In this document: positions 1 to 5,629 of the stretch, piece by piece | Numbering within the stretch: position 1 is the first letter of the stretch | Layout of the letters: every line of letters starts with the position of its first letter | DNA from: JAVBKB01 sp031554275 | Lineage (GTDB): Bacteria; Bacillota; Bacilli; JARBTR01 | Direction: 5' to 3' | DNA length: 8,051 bases | Assembly: GCA_031554275.1 (NCBI GenBank) | Contig: JAVBKB010000158.1 | Coordinates: 1 to 8,051, forward strand | Made by a program: the position numbers and the translations under genes | The notes under the pieces: model-generated | What the model saw: only the letters and a program-made list of their open reading frames with translations | What the model was told of the DNA's origin: nothing | Database searches by the model: none

Positions 1-1346
1 CAACTGGGCCACTGGCACCTCATGGGGAAGCTGTTGAAACTGTCGCGACTGGACCGAAGGGTGCCTCTGGAGCAACTGGAGCTACTGGGCCGATGGGTCC
101 GATGGGTGCTACTGGTGCTACTGGTGCTACTGGACCGATGGGACCTCACGGGGAAACCGGCGCGACAGGTCCAATAGGACCCCAAGGACCTGCCGGTACG
201 TCTGGCGCAACGGGTGCCACTGGACCAGCTGGACCTCAAGGGGAAACCGGGGAAACCGGCGCGACAGGTCCAATAGGACCTCAAGGACCTGCGGGTACGA
301 CTGGCGCAACGGGTGCCACTGGACCAACTGGACCTCAAGGGGAAACTGGGGAAACCGGCGCGACAGGTCCAACTGGACCCCAAGGACCTGCAGGTACGAC
401 TGGCGCAACAGGCGCTACGGGACCAATGGGACCTCAAGGGGAAACTGGGGAAACTGGGGCGACTGGGGCAACAGGCCCAATGGGTGAAGCGGGCGCTACG
501 GGACCAACTGGGCCTCAAGGGCCAGCAGGTGCGGCTGGAGCTCAAGGACCAACTGGACCGATGGGACCTCAAGGCGAACCAGGTGTAATTGGACCGACAG
601 GACCTCAAGGGCCAGCAGGTACGACTGGGGCTCAAGGGCCAGCTGGACCGATGGGACCTCAAGGCGAACCAGGTGTAATTGGACCAACGGGTCCTCAAGG
701 GCCTGCAGGGGCTACTGGGGCTCAAGGGCCAGCTGGAGCAACAGGACCAACGGGTCCTCAAGGGGAAACTGGGGAAACTGGGGCTACTGGCGCTACCGGA
801 GCTACCGGGGCTACTGGGCCTCAAGGAACTCCAGGTAATGGTGCAATAATTCCACTTGCATCAGGTGGACCTGTAACGCTTAACACCATTTTAGGCGGAC
901 TAGTTGGAACTAACGCTTTTATCGGATTTGGTAGCTCTGCTCCTGGAATAACTGCTTTGGGAGGCACTATTGATCTGACAAATCCTGCAGGAACTGTGAC
1001 TGACTTCGCTTTCTCAGTTCCACGAAACGGAACGTTAACTGGAGTCACGGGCTTCTTCTCAACAACCATTGCTCTTTCATTACTGACAAGTAGTGTCACT
1101 GTTCAAATGGATGTATATGCAGCTCCAGCAACAAGCAATCTTTTCACATCGATTGCATCGGTTCCATTAACTCCAGCTTTAACAGGAATTTTGGCAATTG
1201 GCTCTACCTCAACAGGTTCAGCTGCTTTCAATATACCTGTTACTGCAGGAACCCGATTGTTGGTGGTATTCTCAACCACAGCTTCTGGGTTATCCTTAAT
1301 AACTTCCGTAACAGGTTATGCAAGTGCCGGGATTTCCATTTCCTAA
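1..1346 (+). CDS. Collagen-like exosporium glycoprotein, BclB-type C-terminal domain (5' partial)
   Basis: The frame is open from the left edge (first full codon at 3) to tandem stops TAA TAA at 1344-1349, so the start and any exosporium-targeting leader lie outside the window. About the first 280 visible codons are Gly-X-Y triplets rich in GAT, GPQ, GET and GPM, which would fold as a collagen-like triple helix; Thr-rich triplets in spore collagens are commonly O-glycosylated. After the final GTPGNG the sequence becomes a hydrophobic, Gly/Ser/Thr-rich domain of about 165 residues. It starts GAIIPLASGGPVTL, carries the FIGFGSSAPG and FAFSVPR motifs, and ends TGYASAGISIS. This matches my recollection of the BclB-related exosporium C-terminal domain, the trimerising head that crowns surface filaments of Bacillus-type spores. 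The protein is probably a spore-surface filament or adhesin. Three expected glycines are replaced near the left edge (codons at 15, 33 and 42). The collagen part is visibly richer in G+C than the rest of the window, as Gly/Pro/Ala codons dictate. Confidence 0.88.
   Translation, partial: TGPLAPHGEAVETVATGPKGASGATGATGPMGPMGATGATGATGPMGPHGETGATGPIGPQGPAGTSGATGATGPAGPQGETGETGATGPIGPQGPAGTTGATGATGPTGPQGETGETGATGPTGPQGPAGTTGATGATGPMGPQGETGETGATGATGPMGEAGATGPTGPQGPAGAAGAQGPTGPMGPQGEPGVIGPTGPQGPAGTTGAQGPAGPMGPQGEPGVIGPTGPQGPAGATGAQGPAGATGPTGPQGETGETGATGATGATGATGPQGTPGNGAIIPLASGGPVTLNTILGGLVGTNAFIGFGSSAPGITALGGTIDLTNPAGTVTDFAFSVPRNGTLTGVTGFFSTTIALSLLTSSVTVQMDVYAAPATSNLFTSIASVPLTPALTGILAIGSTSTGSAAFNIPVTAGTRLLVVFSTTASGLSLITSVTGYASAGISIS
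132..419 (+). repeat. Long-period collagen repeat, 30-33 residue units
   Basis: Beyond the 9-nt Gly-X-Y rhythm there is a higher-order tandem repeat. The units are 132-221 (10 triplets), 222-320 and 321-419 (11 triplets, 99 nt each), and the start of a fourth diverges after 420. Each unit runs GPx GPQ GET (GET) GAT GPx GPQ GPA GTx GAT GAT. The copies are also nearly identical at silent positions, which points to recent unequal exchange rather than selection on protein alone. Confidence 0.8.
537..716 (+). repeat. Second collagen repeat, two 90-nt units
   Basis: Two consecutive 30-residue units (537-626 and 627-716) share the order GAQ GPx GPM GPQ GEP GVI GPT GPQ GPA GxT, and a third partial copy starts at 717 (GAQ GPA). 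The rare GVI triplet marks each copy. The period (10 triplets) and composition differ from the upstream repeat, so the collagen region grew by at least two separate duplication events. Confidence 0.8.
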
Positions 1347-1393
1347 TAACTCATTGAGCAAACCAAAGAATAGAACATTTTCTTTCCATTTAA

Positions 1394-1435
1394 AACTGAC
1401 CTAAAAACAAAGATTTCTTTGTTTTTAGGTTAGTT
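1394..1435. terminator. Strong hairpin, probable bidirectional terminator
   Basis: A perfect 14-bp stem (1399-1412 with 1417-1430, loop ATTT) extends outward to about 19 bp with one G-U pair (1394-1398 with 1431-1435). It sits 48 nt after the collagen stop codon. The right side has no clean U-run on the + strand, while the - strand reads TTTTAAA after the stem. Because the flanking genes converge here, it may end both transcripts. Confidence 0.7.
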
Positions 1436-1721
1436 ACATATTATTATTAAATTTTTGCAAATCCGAAATTGATTGGTCTCACTAAACCCGCCAAACTATA
1501 TTTTCAAATGAAAGCGAACACACAAAGTTACGATATTTTTAGAATCCTTTCTAAATTGTCCTATTTGGATAGAAATTTATTCATGATTCTATCGCATCAA
1601 TCATTGATTTAACTACATCCCTGATTTATAAAAATTTTACAAAAAAACCTCCACATCAAGATTTCAACACCCGAAACCCTGATAAACAGAGATTTTTCAA
1701 AATAATTTTTATATAACTGCT
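1436..1721. other. Gene-free AT-rich spacer between convergent genes
   Basis: I see no gene on either strand. The only structure is an imperfect hairpin at 1540-1591, with outer arms TAGAATC/GATTCTA and inner arms TTTCTA/TAGAAA. There is also an A7 run at 1640-1646, read as T7 on the - strand downstream of the 169-aa gene, but no convincing stem precedes it. Confidence 0.5.
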
Positions 1722-2231
1722 CTACTGACCTAATGCCAACAATGCAGGTTCCTTTGCTACATCATTCTCAGCTGTTAGTTCAGGTTTCCACTTTCCTCGC
1801 AGAAAACGCATAGACTCTACTCTACTTTTCATGCGTACTGTCAGAAGTGCTTTGGTTTTGAAGCGATCAAATAGAAATCTAGTTGAGATTGCTGCTGGTA
1901 GAGCAACAAATCCTCCAGCAATTGTCGCAACTCCAGCTCCAACTGCAAGTGCCGCACCACTTTTCACAGAACGAAATGCCATATCACTTGTTGCAACTGA
2001 GGCACTCTTTTTCCCAAAGATCACTTTATGTCCTTCTGTAGCTGCAATGACTGCAAACGGAACAATATCACAGACACTGTCGAGTACAGTCTCAAATGTT
2101 CCAACTGAGTCGAATACATCAAGGCCTACTGCCACATCATCAGCCATAGCTAGCCCAGTTGTTATTGAATCTACAAGGGTATCATTCTTTCGTTTTCGGT
2201 ATCGAACACAGAGTTCTTGATAAGTAGCCAT
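1722..2231 (-). CDS. Hypothetical protein, 169 aa, two hydrophobic segments
   Basis: I do not recognise this family. The start ATG at 2231 has an excellent ribosome site (AAGGAGGT, 7-8 nt upstream), and the stop is TAG. The protein starts with a basic stretch (RYRKRK, residues 10-15) and has a hydrophobic segment at about 48-65 (contains IVPFAVIAA). A glycine/alanine-rich hydrophobic segment follows at about 92-115 (AALAVGAGVATIAGG), then a basic region (residues 118-148) and an acidic tail. It is probably membrane-associated. The Gly-rich segment followed by a basic helix loosely recalls EcsC-like proteins, but I would not assign it. It is the second gene of a two-gene unit: its ribosome site overlaps the stop codon of the upstream 112-aa gene, so the two are probably translated together. 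The long open frame on the opposite strand (1831-2220) has no ribosome site and looks like a shadow of this gene. Confidence 0.8.
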   Translation of the reverse strand: MATYQELCVRYRKRKNDTLVDSITTGLAMADDVAVGLDVFDSVGTFETVLDSVCDIVPFAVIAATEGHKVIFGKKSASVATSDMAFRSVKSGAALAVGAGVATIAGGFVALPAAISTRFLFDRFKTKALLTVRMKSRVESMRFLRGKWKPELTAENDVAKEPALLALGQ

Positions 2232-2243
2232 TCTATTACCTCC

Positions 2244-2582
2244 TTAGCTAGCAATAATTTTGAGAACATAAAGCGCAATCAAAACAAACCCAATTACACC
2301 AACCAACCATGTTATCTGCCTGACAAATGTAGTTTTGCTAGTCTTTTTATAAGTGCGCTCCATTTCTGAAACGCGATTTGTTAATGTATTCATTTTCTCT
2401 TTCAAGGCCTTATTCTCAGCAGCAAGTCTCTCTTGGTCTTCACTAATCCCCTCAACAACCAATGCGACCTCACTTGTGAAATCCTCAACCATTGAGGCAA
2501 TATCTTGACCCTTTATCGTTTTGAAAGCATCGCCTAACATTTCTCCAGGTTTCTTCATCACTTCGATAATCTTGTTTGACAA
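2244..2582 (-). CDS. Hypothetical coiled-coil protein with C-terminal membrane anchor, 112 aa
   Basis: Unrecognised family. The start codon is TTG at 2582; GGAGAG lies about 12 nt upstream and GGTGAT closer. An ATG at residue 9 is a possible but less well supported alternative. Residues 1-45 are amphipathic, and residues 48-80 form a probable coiled coil (heptad-like, rich in Glu, Lys and Leu, with LAAENKALKEK). Residues 90-110 (starting ITWLVGVIGFVLIAL) form a single transmembrane helix near the C-terminus. This is a tail-anchored layout with most of the protein in the cytoplasm. It is the first gene of a two-gene unit with the 169-aa protein, with a 12-nt gap between stop and next start. 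The shared membrane association suggests the two act together, but nothing shows their role. Confidence 0.78.
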   Translation of the reverse strand: MSNKIIEVMKKPGEMLGDAFKTIKGQDIASMVEDFTSEVALVVEGISEDQERLAAENKALKEKMNTLTNRVSEMERTYKKTSKTTFVRQITWLVGVIGFVLIALYVLKIIAS

Positions 2583-2613
2583 TTTATCACCAATCTCTCC
2601 AGAATAATATCTT

Positions 2614-2643
2614 ATTATCTCGTATATTGTTCTCTGTTGTCAA
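2614..2643 (-). promoter_or_regulatory. Sigma-A-type promoter for the 112-aa/169-aa unit
   Basis: Read on the - strand, a perfect TTGACA (2643-2638) is followed after an 18-bp spacer by GATAAT (2619-2614), which matches the -10 consensus at 5 of 6 positions. The predicted start of transcription is near 2607, leaving a leader of about 25 nt that includes the GGAGAG ribosome site. Confidence 0.7.
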
Positions 2644-2789
2644 AGGGGCGTTTACCAGGATACTCTTCTATAAAACGAAATCTGTTCCTGAAATTTGTTT
2701 ATTTTTGTCTACAATAGAAATTCAATATTCCGATGCTGACTTTTACAACCACAAATCAACTCAACTTCCTGCACTAGTTATTGCGGACA
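2644..2789. other. Spacer without recognisable gene
   Basis: This stretch lies between the promoter of the two-gene unit and the exporter terminator. An open + strand frame runs through it (about 2576-2875) but lacks a ribosome site, overlaps the promoter and crosses the terminator hairpin, so I do not call it. Confidence 0.5.
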
Positions 2790-2840
2790 CTAAAAACACC
2801 TTTGCCGAGGAAATTGATCACTCTTTGCAAAGGTGTTATT
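2790..2840. terminator. Terminator of the ABC exporter operon (bidirectional look)
   Basis: An 11-bp perfect stem (AACACCTTTGC at 2795-2805 with its complement at 2827-2837) encloses a 21-nt loop. On the - strand the stem is followed by TTTTTA, a good intrinsic-terminator tail about 75 nt after the permease stop. On the + strand ATTTTAT follows. Confidence 0.72.
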
Positions 2841-2912
2841 TTATAAGATATCGAATTCTGTCAGACTATCCTTGAGGAATATGAGATTCGCCAAGCCTAT
2901 CGGAAATTCTGC

Positions 2913-3728
2913 TTATGCCCGACGCATATATGCACGAACTGTAATCGGGGCAAATATTGCCACAATCACTGCGGCTCCAATTAGTGAGATCGTAAAGTCT
3001 TTGCCAATAGTACCTAAGTTTACTAGGTCTCTAACTGCTGTGACTAGGTGTGAGACTGGATTGATTTTTACAAACACTTGCAACCAATTTGGTAAAGTCT
3101 CAACTGGTACAAACGCATTTGAAAGAAATGTTAATGGAAACAAGATGAGCATTGATATTCCTTGTACACTTGAGGCAGTCCGAGCAATGACTCCAAAGAA
3201 TGCAAATATCCAACTGATTGCCCACGAGCAGACAATGACAAGTAATCCTGCAATAATAACGTATCCAATTCCGCCTTCAGGGCGATAGCCCATGATGAAG
3301 CCCATTACAAATGTTAGAACGGTAGCGATCGCATAACGAATTGTGTCTGCTAGTAATGCTCCAGCTAGCGGTGAGATACGAGCAATTGGCAATGATTTAA
3401 ATCGATCAAAGACCCCTTTATTCATGTCTTCGCGCAGTTGAACACCTGTGACGATTGAAGTAGATATTACGGTTTGAACTAGAATACCAGGAATAATCAC
3501 TGGTAGATAACTCTGAACATCTCCTGAGATAGCACCACCAAAAATGTATGTAAACATCAAGGTGAAGATGATTGGTTGGAGCGTTACATCAAACAATTGC
3601 TCCGGTGTGCGTTTAATTTTCAAAAGTCCGCGATACGCCATTGTCAACGAGTTGCGAAGAGATTGCGTGATGCTTGTGTTGTTTTTTAATTGGCGATTAG
3701 CGATTGACTCAATCATATTGTTTCTCAT
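2913..3728 (-). CDS. ABC-2 type permease of a DrrAB-like drug exporter, 271 aa
   Basis: This is the membrane half of a two-gene ABC exporter of the daunorubicin-resistance (DrrB) type, expected to form a dimeric channel in the cytoplasmic membrane. I chose the ATG at 3728 (MRNNMIES) because GGAGG stands 6 nt before it and the ATPase stop codon ends one base upstream. The longer frame to 3779 would overlap the ATPase without a ribosome site. About six hydrophobic segments are visible: residues 45-65, 74-96, 121-147, 154-181, 187-208 and 245-264. Between the second and third lies a conserved cytoplasmic stretch, REDMNKGVFDRFKSLPI, typical of ABC2 permeases. The late motif FLSNAFVP followed by NPVSH is also characteristic of DrrB relatives. 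The substrate cannot be read from sequence; hydrophobic antibiotics or lipids are usual for the family. Confidence 0.88.
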   Translation of the reverse strand: MRNNMIESIANRQLKNNTSITQSLRNSLTMAYRGLLKIKRTPEQLFDVTLQPIIFTLMFTYIFGGAISGDVQSYLPVIIPGILVQTVISTSIVTGVQLREDMNKGVFDRFKSLPIARISPLAGALLADTIRYAIATVLTFVMGFIMGYRPEGGIGYVIIAGLLVIVCSWAISWIFAFFGVIARTASSVQGISMLILFPLTFLSNAFVPVETLPNWLQVFVKINPVSHLVTAVRDLVNLGTIGKDFTISLIGAAVIVAIFAPITVRAYMRRA

Positions 3729-3729
3729 A

Positions 3730-4743
3730 TTATACCTCCACCAAATCTTCTTTAGGATATGAACCTTCCTCAACGCCAACCCCTGTGATACTCAAAAAGA
3801 CTTCGTCAAGTGTTGGCTTTTGTACACTTAGTTCCGCTAGCTGTATTCCAGATTCGCGAAGTGCAATTAATAAATCAGTTACTTTGTTTGCATCTGCCAT
3901 TGGGGCAATAATCGTTCCACCTTCAGATGAGACACTTGATTGCACTTTCAGCACCCTCTCCACTGTTTGACGAGCGGAATCAATTACTGCAGAATCCTGA
4001 ATTTTCAACTGTAGCGATGAATTACCAATCGAGCCCTTCAATTCATCTGCTGTTCCCTCTGCAACAACTCTACCACGGTCAACAACTGCAATTCGATCCG
4101 CTAATTCGTCCGCTTCATTTAAATACTGAGTAGTGAGCAGAATTGTTGATCCTTGTTTGACCAAACGGCGAATTGTTTCCCACATTTGGTTCCGAGTTCT
4201 TGGATCTAGTCCTGTTGTTGGCTCATCTAGGAAAATGAGCGGTGGTTGTGTAATCAAACTTGCTGCTAAATCTAGGCGACGTCGCATTCCGCCAGAAAAG
4301 TTTTTCAAAGGTCGCTTTGCCGCTTCAGTTAAGCCAAACTCCTCTAACAAGTCACTTGCTTTTCGTTTTGATTCTGCGTGGCCCAGACCCAATAGTCGAG
4401 AGAAAATCACGAGATTTTCTGTAGCACTTAGCGACTCATCTACGGATGCGTACTGTCCAGTTACCCCGATCAATTGTCGGACAATCTGAGCCTCTTTGAC
4501 GATATCATATCCGAAAATTTTCGCTGAACCTTCGTCTGCTCGTAATAACGTTGCCAACATTCGAATTACAGTCGTTTTCCCTGCACCATTTGGACCAAGC
4601 ACACCATAAATAGTGCCCGCTTTTACATTCAAATCCACACCATCAATTGCTCGATTATCACCAAAGGTTTTCACTAAACCCTTTGCTTCAATCGCCCATC
4701 CCTCATTCTCTTGAACTGCATCTTTCTTATTTAAGTAGTCCAC
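3730..4743 (-). CDS. DrrA-like ABC transporter ATPase, 337 aa
   Basis: This is the nucleotide-binding subunit that powers the permease encoded just downstream. I prefer the GTG at 4743, because GGGGGA lies about 6 nt upstream and DrrA proteins usually have a short N-terminus; an in-frame ATG at 4818/4821 is an alternative. Numbered from the GTG, Walker A is GPNGAGKT (50-57), the Q-loop Gln is about 97, the signature is NFSGGMRRR (Ser150) and Walker B is LIFLDEP with catalytic Glu174. The D-loop TGLDPR follows. The position of the usual switch histidine is Gln206 (LLTTQYLNEADELAD), which is normal for DrrA-type ATPases. Residues from about 230 to the end form the accessory C-terminal region of this family, ending in the PTLDEVFLSITG motif. 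The stop TAA is one base from the permease start, so the two are translationally coupled. Confidence 0.9.
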   Translation of the reverse strand: MDYLNKKDAVQENEGWAIEAKGLVKTFGDNRAIDGVDLNVKAGTIYGVLGPNGAGKTTVIRMLATLLRADEGSAKIFGYDIVKEAQIVRQLIGVTGQYASVDESLSATENLVIFSRLLGLGHAESKRKASDLLEEFGLTEAAKRPLKNFSGGMRRRLDLAASLITQPPLIFLDEPTTGLDPRTRNQMWETIRRLVKQGSTILLTTQYLNEADELADRIAVVDRGRVVAEGTADELKGSIGNSSLQLKIQDSAVIDSARQTVERVLKVQSSVSSEGGTIIAPMADANKVTDLLIALRESGIQLAELSVQKPTLDEVFLSITGVGVEEGSYPKEDLVEV

Positions 4744-4817
4744 TTTACTTCCCCCTTTTTTCTGTAAAAATGCTCTATCCACTATTTTGAACAGGTACAA
4801 TCCTATCAGCATTTGCA

Positions 4818-4989
4818 TCATTTCTCCAAGAAGTTAACCTCATTTTGAAGTTTTTTGGTTAATGCAAGTTCTGGAATCAAGTCCAAACCATAAGGCTTTC
4901 TCAATTCTTTATTCTTTAATAAAACTGATAAATCTCCTGGCATAGTTTCAAGCTTTTTGATCCATGAAGCTCCTCTTTACATCCTTCAT
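4818..4989 (-). pseudogene. Frameshifted small gene (about 56 codons) heading the exporter operon
   Basis: An ATG at 4989 has a good ribosome site (GAAGGTG, 6 nt upstream) and opens the frame MKDVKRSFMDQKA, which stops at TGA 4950-4948. One frame over, coding-like sequence continues: KLETMPGDLS, then KNKELRKPYGLDLIPEL, then KLQNEVNFLEK, with a stop at 4820-4818. Dropping one A from the A5 run at about 4955-4959 joins both parts into one 56-residue protein. The segment length (172 nt = 57 codons + 1) fits a single extra base. Its stop TGA overlaps the ATG at 4821 in ATGA style, so it was once coupled to the next frame. I do not recognise the product. It could be a true pseudogene, a sequencing error or a short leader peptide. 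Confidence 0.5.
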
Positions 4990-5002
4990 TCTATTCACCT
5001 TC

Positions 5003-5063
5003 TGTAAACAAAATTTAAATAGAAATTGAACCGAATGTAAATCGAATATAAATTGAATGTAAA
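5003..5063 (-). promoter_or_regulatory. 11-bp-periodic operator array and promoter of the exporter operon
   Basis: Read on the + strand, hexamers start at 5003, 5014, 5025, 5036, 5047 and 5058, exactly 11 bp apart: TGTAAA, TTTAAA, ATTGAA, TGTAAA, TATAAA, TGTAAA. The three right-hand units share a GAAT prefix at the same spacing. Direct repeats with an 11-bp period on one helix face are the known binding geometry of PhoB/OmpR-family regulators (for example Bacillus PhoP sites). On the - strand, TTTACA (5041-5036) can serve as a -35; the -10 is weak (TTAAAT or TAAATT, spacer 17-18), as expected for an activated promoter. The predicted transcript would begin near 5005, just before the ribosome site of the small gene at 4989. 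Confidence 0.68.
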
Positions 5064-5160
5064 CAGGTAACTCAAATCAATCTGATTCTCGAAAATGGCG
5101 AATGAATTGTTCGGAATTTCACTGCATGGGAAAAGGGATTCTTGCTAGTTTGATGAACTC

Positions 5161-5318
5161 ATCCTGATTACCGATTAAAATAGTGAATGATTTGTCCGGA
5201 AATTTTTCATCTCGCGCGGCGAAAAGTGCTTAAATATCTAGATATTTAAGCACTTTTTTAACAAAGCGAGATGGAAAATTACCACAAAGCATTCGCTATC
5301 TTAATCGGTAATCAGGAT
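5161..5318. repeat. 158-bp nested palindrome, MITE-like element
   Basis: Three concentric inverted repeats share nearly one centre (5239/5240). The outer arms are 5163-5189 and 5290-5316 (25 of 27 match, starting CCTGATTACCG; AT extends each end). The middle arms are CATCTCGC at 5208-5215 and its complement at 5266-5273. At the core is a perfect 36-bp palindrome, 5222-5257. Part of the left arm recurs as a direct copy outside the element (5092-5119 against 5177-5204, 23 of 28 match). Near-direct repeats flank it (5143-5161 and 5322-5340, with TGCTAGTT and AACTCA at identical spacing). There is no coding capacity. It could be a non-autonomous mobile element, an IS remnant, or simply a long RNA hairpin that insulates the two operons. 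Confidence 0.65.
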
Positions 5319-5361
5319 CACTGCTAGTTACGAAAACTCAGCGAGGGAGTTTTTCAAGAGA

Positions 5362-5395
5362 CAAAAAAATAACCCTTTTCTCTATAAGAAAGGGC
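5362..5395 (-). terminator. Intrinsic terminator downstream of the two-component operon
   Basis: On the - strand the stem CCCTTTCT ... AGAAAAGGG (5394-5373, one bulged A, 5-nt loop) is followed by TTATTTTTTT (A7 at 5363-5369 on the + strand). It lies about 235 nt past the kinase stop, leaving room for the decayed reading frames at 5423-5570. A second weaker hairpin (GAAAACTC/GAGTTTTTC, 5332-5355) follows. Confidence 0.78.
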
Positions 5396-5422
5396 TTTAT
5401 CCTAATTCGACTAATATATCAT

Positions 5423-5570
5423 TTACAGGACTTCGTCATAGACTTCCTGCTTTTCGCTGTCATTAGCCTTTTGACTGTTAGAATGGGTAACAGATTTCCG
5501 TATTCATCAGGATACTGCTTGTAGAAGGTCAGCATCTTTGTCCTCAACCAAATGAAGTCATGCGAATTTC
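5423..5570 (-). pseudogene. Possible decayed third gene of the two-component operon
   Basis: Between the kinase stop and the terminator, protein-like stretches on the - strand sit in different frames. One reads HDFIWLRTKM then LTFYKQYPDEYGNLLPI (about 5560-5480). In the next frame NSQKANDSEKQEVYDEVL runs to a TAA at 5425-5423, about 28 nt before the terminator. Joining them needs one indel. No start codon or ribosome site is clear, and I cannot name a family. The placement just before the terminator supports a former gene, but chance open frames in AT-rich DNA remain possible. Confidence 0.28.
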
Positions 5571-5629
5571 ACTATCTAATATGATTTTTTGATTAACACT
5601 ATAAATCTTAAATTTGAGTTTGATAGTGT

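Noticed and set aside
127..1099. Open frames antisense and out of frame to the collagen gene (127-408, 496-687, 821-1099 on -, 313-588 on +)
   Set aside because: They are by-products of the regular 9-nt Gly-X-Y pattern and have no ribosome sites or known motifs.
1640..1646. T7 run (- strand) as a terminator of the 169-aa gene
   Set aside because: I could not find a stable stem immediately before it.
1831..2220. 129-codon frame on the + strand
   Set aside because: It is fully antisense to the 169-aa gene, which has a perfect ribosome site and coupling; the + frame has neither.
2576..3288. Two + strand frames (2576-2875 and 2833-3288)
   Set aside because: The first overlaps a promoter and a terminator hairpin; the second is antisense to the permease. 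Neither has a ribosome site.
4133..4489. 118-codon + strand frame within the ATPase region
   Set aside because: It is a shadow of the conserved ATPase gene on the other strand.
4945..4989. Programmed +1 frameshift (prfB-like) in the small gene
   Set aside because: The shift would happen at GCT TGA, but the upstream AGGAG is too far from the stop and GCU-to-CUU re-pairing is poor. A simple indel in the A run is more likely.
5596..5629. Hairpin directly after the kinase stop (ACACTAT/ATAGTGT) as a terminator
   Set aside because: It has a 7-bp AT-rich stem, a 20-nt loop and no U-run; the hairpin at 5362-5395 is a far better terminator.
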